Shown here: positions 50,277 through 64,000 of the stretch, one piece after another
How the letters are laid out: each line of letters begins with the position of its first letter
Numbering within the stretch: position 1 is the first letter of the stretch
Program-made: the position numbers and the translations under genes
From: Daucus carota subsp. sativus
Lineage: Eukaryota > Streptophyta > Magnoliopsida > Apiales > Apiaceae
DNA length: 64,000 nucleotides
Direction of reading: 5' to 3'
Assembly (NCBI RefSeq): GCF_001625215.2
Contig: NC_030384.2
Span: 26,028,527-26,092,526 of the forward strand
The notes under the pieces: generated by a model
The model's input: the letters and a program-made list of their open reading frames with translations, nothing else
What the model was told of the DNA's origin: nothing
Database searches by the model: none

Positions 50277-50545
50277 TGTTAGAATATAAGATCCTGGAAA
50301 GGGCCTTTCTCTAACACCTTGAGGTTTTAGAGTAACTGGTTCCTTGACATGGTATCAGAGCCAGGTTGGCGGAGGACTCGGGTTCGATTCCTGCCACCCC
50401 CAATATTCTCACAATTTATAGTGGCACGAATGGCAAATTAATGCTCCAAAGATGAGCGCCCGTGATCCTCAGAGTACATTTGGTGGATTAAGCTCATACA
50501 GGCGAGAGACGGTGACACCCACGTACCCTGTTCCTTCCATCCTAG
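50277..50545 (+). mobile_element. TRIM/SMART-like mini LTR retroelement, 5' part
   Basis: TGTTAGAATATAAGATCC...CCTTGACA (50277-50349, 73 bp) starts with TG and ends with CA. It is followed directly by TGGTATCAGAGCC (50350-50362), the standard primer-binding site complementary to initiator tRNA-Met. No coding capacity follows and no second LTR was found within 300 bp, so the element is either a truncated TRIM or a very small SMART-type element. GGTTCGATTCC at about 50383 resembles a tRNA B box but belongs to the leader. Confidence 0.65.
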
Positions 50546-51090
50546 AGCACTAGATATGATGGCTTTAAGTTTTAGCTAATGCAGGTTTCAACTGATTTAT
50601 ATAGGAGAAAAGAGATTGAGATAAAAGTAGCAAGCAAATGAGCAAAATTATTTTCCAAGTATGTGTTTCACCTGGTTTAAAATATTATTAGCCTCAGTCC
50701 TTATGTATCATAACACTATGATAAATACACATTTGACAGTCATACAAAATAACATCTTTCGAACAATTATGCATGCAGAGACACATATTGAACAATTATG
50801 CATGCAGAGACACGTTGCCCCTTTTTATGTGTAGATTATTTAACAGAATTTTCGTTATTGTCTTTCTATTTTTAGAAAAGAATTAACTAAACCAACATTG
50901 TGACATTGATATATTATTTGTCCTTGCTTGCTATCTTCTTGGTTTGACGATGTTTCCTCCTTTCTCTTCTCTCTTCTTTCACCTCCACCACTTTTCTTCA
51001 CACCATGCAACTTGCAACTATCCATCTTTTGCGAAAAAATCTTCAAATCGATACTAAAACTCAGAGGAAAACGAAATCATTGCAGCATTC
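50546..51090. other. Upstream region of the RBOH gene
   Basis: A 24-bp sequence (GAACAATTATGCATGCAGAG...) is repeated at 50761-50784 and 50790-50813. CT-rich stretches at 50935-51000 look like leader sequence. No gene on the minus strand is supported. Confidence 0.55.
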
Positions 51091-54000
51091 ATGGATAACT
51101 TGCATACACGTAGGAGACCAGGCGATTCTGAAAAAGTCGTTCTTCAGGGCGTTAAGATTGATAAATTGAACAATGAGCAGAACAATATGGCGTCACCGCA
51201 ATCACAAAATCAAACGCGTCAGACATTGCCTAAATCTGTAAGCAAAAGCACTTTTGGTAGGATTGCTAGTACCTTTAAAGCCTCTAGGAATGCATCTAAA
51301 GGCATTGGCCATAGGCACGCCCCTCATTCTGGAGCGCTTAGAGGCCTTAATAGTGTCCGATTTATTGATAAAAAACAAGTAGGGAAAGAGGGTGATGGTT
51401 GGCACAATGTGGAGAATCGTTTTCATCAAATGGCAGTCAATGGAAAGCTCAGTAGAGAAAAATTTGGAGTTTGTGTTGGTAAATACTATATATACAACCT
51501 TTTGTTATTTGTCGGTGCAAATTTTGGTTCATTTTATTGTTGGCTATGGTCTGTATTTCTATTTTTGAGCTGCTCGTGATTTTTATTTTTTCGGTTAAAA
51601 AGGAATGGGGGAGAGCAGAGACTTTGCAGTAGAGTTATTCGATACGTTGGCAAGGCGGAGGGATGTAAATACAGAAAATGGGATAGACTTGGAACAACTG
51701 AAGTTGTTCTGGGAAGACATTGCACTACAAGACAGTGATACAAGGCTTAGCATATTCTTTGATATGTAAGGAACTCATCTCTAAAGTATTTTTATAACAC
51801 CTTGTGTCAAAGGAAGATAAAATGTAATGTGCAGGCGTTACTTCATAGTTTTTCAGCTTTGTCCACAAGTTATTTCTGCAACATAGCCTGAAAATGTAAC
51901 AATGGTAGTTTTTCAGGTGTGACAAGAATGGTGACGGTAGGTTATCTGAGGAAGAGGTGAAAGAGGTGAGGAAGTTATAGCCGTTATAATTGTTCTGTGT
52001 TTTGCATTTTTATGATTAATCACAAGTGAACTCATCTAACTAGCTATTGTCATGGGGAAGGTACTTATAATGAGTGCTTCGGCTAACAAGCTCGGAACTT
52101 TCAAGAAACATGCTGGCCGCTATGCAGCTGTCATCATGGAAGAACTGGACCCTGATCATTTGGGCTATATAGAGGTAAGAGCATTCTCATTCTTCCTCAT
52201 TTTCTGTACAATCTTCATTATAAAAAATTATACTCCCTTGTGTTTATAACTTTTTATTCCATTCTCTCCCCATTCCTTTCCGATCAAGTGAATGTGATCT
52301 ATCTAATACTTTAGTTAGGCTTAAGGTCGTCTTCATGAACTTCCACATTCTAAAAATGTAGGTGAGCTTATAAACTTAAAAGTAGCACTGAAGTAATTTA
52401 CATGCTCAGACTGATGGCCCCTTATGGCCCCAGAGTTGTGTTGTCGAAATTCCTAAAGCTCTTCTAATTTTCTTTGTGCAAACAGATGTGGCAACTTGAA
52501 GCAATATTAAGAGGGGGGTTGGCCAATCAAGAAGGAGGCAACTCCGGTGGCGCTGCTATGAAGAAATCACAATCACTTGCAAGAACCATGATACCTACAA
52601 GATACAGAGGTGCAATAGGTAAATATGGAAGTTTAGCCTTGGAAAAAACATATGAAAACTGGCAGAAAATATGGGTAATGCTCTTGTGGTTGTACGTGAA
52701 TGCTCAACTCTTTGCCTGGAAGTTTCAAGAATACAAAAAGAAACCAAGTTTCTTAGTCTGTAGCTATTGTGTTTGCTTTGCCAAGGGTGCAGCTGAGACT
52801 CTCAAGTTCAACATGGCTCTCATTCTATTTCCTGTATGCAGAAGAACATTAACTAAAATCCGTGAATCATTTCTTGGAACCTTTATACCTTTTGATGAAA
52901 ACATCAACTTCCACAAAATTATTGCATTAGGGGTCGCCATTGGGGTTGCTGTACATACAGGGTTTCATCTTACTTGCAATCTTGTGAGAATGTCAAGTTG
53001 TTCTCGGTCATTATTTATGAGTACCCTCGGACCAAGCTTCGACTACAAGCAGCCATCTTATATGGACATTGTAATGACCATTCCAGGTATAACCGGCGTG
53101 CTCATGATTTTAATTATGGCTTTTTCATTCACTCTAGCCACACATGCATTCAGAAGGAATGTTGTAAAATTGCCATGGATATTCCATCACTTAGCTGGTT
53201 TTAATGCTTTCTGGTACTCACATCATCTTCTGGCGGTAGTCTATATCCTCTTCTACATTCATGGCACCATGTTAATCATTGGCAAGGAAAAGACGGTACG
53301 TTCATCTACACATGTCATGATCTTTTAAGAGGAATGCCAAAATTTGAGCATAAATGAATTGTCCACACATTAGTACATTTACACAGATCTGTCCTAGCTA
53401 CAAACATAGTAATACCGTTATAATCTTCTATTTCTTATTAGCTACAGTTCCATATTTTTCCAGTTATCAGTTAGGCTAATGCATCTGAAACAATTTGTTT
53501 TCTGTGTAGACGTGGATGTATATCACAGTTCCAATACTTTGCTATGCAACTGAACGGCTTTTGGTTCTTCGCGATCTCAATTTTGATGTCCAGATCATAA
53601 AGGTTGGATTAACACATCAGATTCACATGATCGATGATTACTACTGAAGATACAATATCAACGTAACTAATCTGTAAATGATATGCAGGCTATTATATAC
53701 ACGGGAAATGTGTTAGCCTTATACATGAGCAAACCTCCATCATTCAAGTACCAGAGTGGGATGTACCTTTTTGTCAAGTGTCCAGATATTTCGCCTTTTG
53801 AATGGTATATGTTCAACAATTATATATTCAGCAACATTCATATAGATATATGAAGTTAACATCGATATGTTTCATTTATTATTCTTTTGCAAATAAACCA
53901 CGTTGATGGACGAAAACAGGCATCCGTTCTCAATTACTTCTGCACCAGGAGATGACTACCTAAGTATTCACATTCGTACTCTGGGAGACTGGACCACTGA

Positions 54001-55642
54001 ACTTAAAGACAGATTTGCGAAGGTAAGTATGGTACATTTTTATATTCGCTCTGAACTTAAGCTTGATGGACTTAAAATTCATACTCCCCCCTATGAATCC
54101 ACAGGCCTTATTATCAATTTGTAGTTTAGACAATTAAACCTGCTACCAAGAATTTCTTATATTTATTTATATTGTGATTCTGTTTATTAATCTTTTTATA
54201 CTTCAAATCAATTTGACTCGAGCTTCCTTTAAGAGTTCTAATGCATGCAAATAACAGGTCTGTGAAGTCAAAGACGCGAAACCAAGACAAGGAAATCTTG
54301 TAAGAATGGAAACAAGATCAAATGTCAGATCTGCAAGCTTAGCTTCACGCTCATCAGCTGCGGAATGCGTGCCCAAGTCAGGCCCATTGCAGATTGAGCC
54401 AGAATCATCTTCAGATCAAGAGTAAGCAAGTTTAAGCTGCTATACTTTGATTAATCCATATTATTGTTAATTCATATCCTTTGGTGCAGTTTCCCAACGA
54501 TTATCATCAAAGGACCTTACGGTGCACCAGCTCAGAATTACAAGAAATATGACGTACTTTTACTTATTGGCCTAGGAATAGGAGCAACTCCCTTTATCAG
54601 CATATTAAAAGACCTTTTAAACAACATTGGCGATTACAAGAAACAGGTAAGTCAAATGCTTGATGACTTTCAATTGTCTAGATCGGAAATTTGGATACAT
54701 GGACAAAAAGTAAATTCAGAGCATTTTCGACTACTGCAGGACTTTGATGAGGAGGCTGATGCAAAAATTCCTGATCGAGCATACTTCTATTGGGTGACAA
54801 GAGAACAAGGCTCCTTTGAATGGTTCAAAGGCGTAATGGATGATGTTGCAGAACAAGACGTCAATGTATGTTCTGAAAATACTAATATTACTAGGTTATC
54901 TGGATTTAATGATATAGTCCCTCACTTCGTAAAAGGCAAATTCATTGGGATTCACATTTTTTCCAAGATAAATTTGTCTATCAGGCTTCACAAAAGGGCT
55001 TTAGATTACCACAATCAATGAAACTTTTAACTTTCAAAATGCATGAATTCTTATATATGATCTTATCACATGAAAGCTTCTCTCACAAATTTTCTGCTAT
55101 TGCAGCATATAATCGAAATGCATAACTATCTGACTAGTGTATATGAAGAAGGCGATGCTCGATCTGCACTCATAACAATGGTTCAGTCTTTGGAACGTGC
55201 TAAAAAGGGTGTTGATGTCGTTTCAAATAGTAAGGTATAACATTATTACACTGGATATGCTCCTATTTACATTATTGTAGACTTGAGCTTGTTTCTAATA
55301 ATTAAAAGCACCACAGATAATAACACACTTTGCAAGACCAAACTGGAGAAAGGTGTTTACTGATTTAGCGACGACCCATGATAAACATATCATAGGTAAT
55401 ATATTTGTACAATTTAAGTACTAAAGATCTTACTGTGCTATACAGACGTAATTTTTTGTTTTATTACACTTTTGTGGCCATCATTTAACTTATCTCCATT
55501 TCCCAGACCCTTAACATTTGCTAAATTTTCAGGCGTGTTCTACTGTGGAAGTCCTACACTTACAAAACCACTCAGGGAGCTCTGTGAAGAATTTAGCTTG
55601 GAAACCTCAAGTCGCTTTGAATTCCACAAGGAAAACTTCTAA
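51091..55642 (+). CDS. Respiratory burst NADPH oxidase (RBOHH/RBOHJ-like)
   Basis: Thirteen exons: 51091-51478, 51603-51765, 51917-51965, 52061-52174, 52486-53295, 53510-53602, 53689-53804, 53920-54022, 54258-54421, 54490-54865, 55106-55234, 55317-55395 and 55533-55642. Phases join cleanly to about 897 aa. In order: a variable N-terminus, [13 protein letters not shown], the EF hand [14 protein letters not shown] (about 184-197), a degenerate second EF hand ([12 protein letters not shown]), six membrane helices in exons 5-6 with haem-ligand histidines (HTGFHL, WYSHHLL), FAD-site [17 protein letters not shown]-site GIGATPF, and the conserved ends [11 protein letters not shown] and FHKENF. RBOHs pass electrons from NADPH to apoplastic O2 and are switched on by Ca2+ and phosphorylation. 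Features such as [18 protein letters not shown] and [13 protein letters not shown] recall the pollen-tube type RBOHH/J. The loop before TTWMYITV seems a few residues short. Confidence 0.95.
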
Positions 55643-55979
55643 GTAGATAGGCAATCTAGTACAAAGTGTTGTATGTCATATAGCAGATTCGGTCACTTCT
55701 TTTCAAGTCACATGTGTACACATAACGGAACTTCTGAATCTTGAAGTGTTAGTTCCTCTTACATTTTCTGACAGATTAATGATGCATTATAATGTTTTTC
55801 AGAGAACATAGAAAGTGTTCTAATCTTATTATGGTGTTGTATAGACTTGATATCAAAGCTAGAGCTATATGAGAAATCATATTATTCAACTATTTTGTAA
55901 CTTAAACAGATCTTTGCATTTTTCTGCCTATGAACAAACCCACAGAATATAGGAAAATATGGGGCTAGGTCATGAATGT
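55643..55979. other. Convergent 3' regions of RBOH and the ATS3-like gene
   Basis: The two genes point toward each other across about 340 bp, which must hold both 3' untranslated regions. Confidence 0.6.
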
Positions 55980-56656
55980 TCAAGCATGCTTCTTTCCCAA
56001 CACTTTCCTCTTGTACTTGACTCCAAAAGGAGTAACTTCAGTCTCACACATATCAGAGCCATGCCAAACATGCCTGGGCAGGTATCGACGAACATAAAAA
56101 TAATCAGAGCTGAAATGGGATCCTTCAAACACTTTGACCTGCACGAAACCCGGCCTCCAATCATCATTTCCATTTAATTTTAAGTATAGGTAACAGATCA
56201 TCGACTCAACACACGGTCCTGTAACTTGAAACTGATCCACCATGCAGGCTTGAAATGGTTTTCTAGGAATATCATCAAGAACTTGTGGCTGCAATGGATC
56301 TAATCTTCGTAGGTGCTTCGAGTTAAGATGGTGCACAAGTATATCATTTGATTTTGCGTCTCCAAACCTCAAGCTGACATGGTTGGATGTCTCAGCACCT
56401 CTGGTACAAGTTGTTTCTACTGTAACTGCATAGCTGCAATTTCCCTGATATGAACCACAGACAAACATAACATATGAAGTAACACATACAAACATATATT
56501 GTTTCTAAGATATGAGTTATAGGAAATGTAAGAACTAGAATGTACCTTGTTTTTTGTTGATAGCTGGGCACTTAGAGCTGTCTGAAAAATCTCTGAAATC
56601 AATCCAATAGTTAAGAAAATCCGTAAACCTCCAGAGCGTCTCATTTTCATATGCAT
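55980..56656 (-). CDS. ATS3-like secreted PLAT-domain protein
   Basis: Two exons on the minus strand, 56656-56546 and 56444-55980, joined in phase 0, giving about 191 aa. MHMKMRRSGGLRIFLTIGLI gives a hydrophobic signal peptide through about residue 28; MKM at 56650 is an equally good start. The mature part has GNCSYAVTVETTC near 38-50, VSLRFGDAKSNDILVHHL, FQACMVDQFQVTGPC, ICYLYLKLNGNDDWRPGFV, KVFEG and HVWHGSDMC. That is the cysteine pattern of embryo-specific ATS3 / PLAT-plant-stress proteins. PLAT domains mediate protein or lipid contacts; the biochemical role is unknown. The plus-strand frame 55959-56177 is a shadow. Confidence 0.88.
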
Positions 56657-58057
56657 TCAGATCGAAGAAAAAATAGTAATGCCAATTATGTGAGAGGAGA
56701 TCATGAAGTTACTTATAGCAGTTTTTCGTACCAAAGTTTCTCACATATCCTTTTCTTGAAGGTTTTCTTAAGTAAAATTCTTTGGTTTCTCTCCATTTCT
56801 GTAAAGCATATAATCCCTTTCTAAATATAAGCTTTGCTACTAAACCTTAAATTCGAGTGCTTTAAAGCTTAAAGTGTTTGCTCTGCTTTCACTTATGCAA
56901 CTTTAGACAAACCATCATCTGTCAGGTGAAGTAAAGAATATATCACATGATCAAATGGATCACTCCAAGAAAAATAAAGGAATAAGTAATACTGATGAAA
57001 TGAATTAGAGATAAAGTTATGAGAATCAATTGTTAGAACCACTAGCCCTATTTTCAGGTAATTTGTTTATATTTAAGATGAAAAATTGACAGGACTTGTA
57101 ATATAACATCAGTTTAGGCAGTAAAACGCGATCCCAGGTAACACATTACGCCAACAATTTATCAGATTTATATACAGTAAGAAGATGTGGACTTATAATC
57201 CTACTGACTCGAGCAAGAATGACTCAAGTAAAGATGGTAATGACATTTTCTATGAGAGGATCATACAAGAATGATAAATCACGAATGAGAAGCATCGAGC
57301 AACTGTGGAGATGTCAAGAATTGCTTAAGGTCATATAATGAAAGACTTGATTCTTAGAAGCTAAAGTTGATGATTTGGATGATCTTAAATTTCTCATGGT
57401 CCAACAAAATCATGTGCTACCATACTCTTGTGATCTGGATATTTTTGTGCAGGGTCTGTAACGAACAATTTACTATGTGAGAAAACTTTGCTAATTCAGT
57501 AGCTGATGCAGTCAGATATGTAAGGTTACAAGAGGAATCATTGACTGCAAGTTTTCGAAAATTTATTAAAACCTATGTATCCTGTGACCAAGAGGAAACA
57601 TTCTCTGAAAGCTGTATGCATCTGACCCTAGTTTCCAGTTTCAAAATATTATAAAAGATGCTAGATTACGAAAAGTAAAGGATAGCAAATATAATTCTAA
57701 CAATCCACGATCTTTATGAAAATACTGGCAACTTATGTACATTACTTCTTATTATGAGAATTTGTATCAAGTTATCAACAATTTTGAGGAAGAAACTATA
57801 ACAATGGTACCACCACTTCATTCCCTAAAATATCTGCTTACAGAGAGTGTTACTACCCAGGTAAACACCATATACATTAGTTTTCCTGTACTGCCAAGAA
57901 CTTCCGTAACATATTAAAGTAATGAACAGGCTCAATGTGGCAACATATATGCATTAAAACAATATGTATCTTCAAGAAAATCAGAACATGAACCGGAGAC
58001 TTTTATATGTTGGCAGTTCGCACAGGCTGCACTTAGAATGGAGCATAAAGGAGTGAT
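56657..58057. other. Spacer between the ATS3-like gene and PHOT1
   Basis: No gene is supported; the frame at 57735-57917 has no motif. The right end probably includes the 3' untranslated region of the phototropin gene. Confidence 0.5.
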
Positions 58058-63857
<5,800 letters not shown>

Positions 63858-64000
63858 CTGTAAGAGCAGTACATATGAGATCATTCAACCCGGGATCAAT
63901 GATATAAGTTATAATATGTAAATCTTATGGATTAACTTGCGTCTAGAAAATGTCTAGTCAAGCTTATGACATTACATGGCAGGGCTAAAAACAAATTTTC
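63858..64000 (-). other. PHOT1 intron cut by the window end
   Basis: Lies between the last visible LOV2 exon and the next exon beyond the window. No feature seen. Confidence 0.6.

Noticed and set aside
50350-50400. tRNA-like sequence with a B box (GGTTCGATTCC)
   Set aside because: No cloverleaf or anticodon arm can be formed; TGGTATCAGAGCC is a primer-binding site of a retroelement.
55959-56177. Plus-strand frame opposite the ATS3-like gene
   Set aside because: Antisense shadow; the minus-strand protein has clear family motifs and splice sites.

Overview
The window is nuclear DNA from a flowering plant, almost certainly a eudicot. Genes carry many short introns with GT/AG borders, gene islands lie in AT-rich spacers full of transposons, and the proteins are plant families: phototropin, RBOH NADPH oxidase, ER-type Ca2+-ATPase, CC-NB-LRR, ATS3, GH18 chitinase 2-like and divergent FAD2. 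The diverged, tandemly duplicated FAD2 enzymes resemble the acetylenase-type desaturases of the carrot/parsley family (Apiaceae). That lineage is an inference, not something the sequence proves.

Layout. 1-4 kb: one small gene (1504-1980, RSYTFS-type protein) in AT-rich spacer, with a MITE at 3554-3700. 4-17 kb: a tandem duplication of a FAD2-like fatty-acid desaturase on the minus strand. The left copy (4000-5133) is broken by one in-frame stop; the right copy (14512-15645, 377 aa) is intact. A complete-length CACTA transposon (7403-14239, 3-bp target duplication ATT) sits between them, but both of its genes carry nonsense codons. 17-31 kb: a transposon graveyard. It holds a CACTA remnant, two copies of a retroposon-like repeat each split by younger insertions, hAT-like and Mutator-like elements, Stowaway MITEs, a decayed copia-type gag region and a long-TIR element with a nested MITE. 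31.6-37.8 kb: a complete eight-exon ER-type (P2A) Ca2+-ATPase. 38.5-43.3 kb: an F-box gene remnant split by a 1.55-kb solo-LTR-like insertion with a perfect 5-bp target duplication, a plastid-derived rps16 fragment, and a short hAT element with an almost perfect 8-bp target duplication. 43.3-48.7 kb: a single-exon CC-NB-ARC-LRR gene, a canonical histone H4 gene and a GH18 chitinase-like gene, all on the minus strand. 49.9-50.5 kb: a GH18 gene fragment on the opposite strand, abutting a tiny LTR element with a tRNA-Met primer-binding site. 51.1-64 kb: a 13-exon RBOH NADPH oxidase resembling the pollen-type RBOHH/RBOHJ, a two-exon ATS3-like PLAT-domain gene, and the 3' half of a PHOT1-type phototropin running off the right edge.

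The genes do not form an operon-like unit, as expected for a plant. Several bear on signalling at membranes: RBOH (calcium-activated ROS), ER Ca2+-ATPase (calcium clearance), phototropin (blue light) and the NLR and chitinase-like protein (defence). Their proximity is probably incidental. I did not find a convincing new biological system. The most informative features are the point-mutated desaturase twin, the inverted repeat straddling one CACTA terminus, and the nested insertions whose order can be read from sibling copies. Exon borders were read by eye from splice consensus and family alignment from memory; no database was searched.
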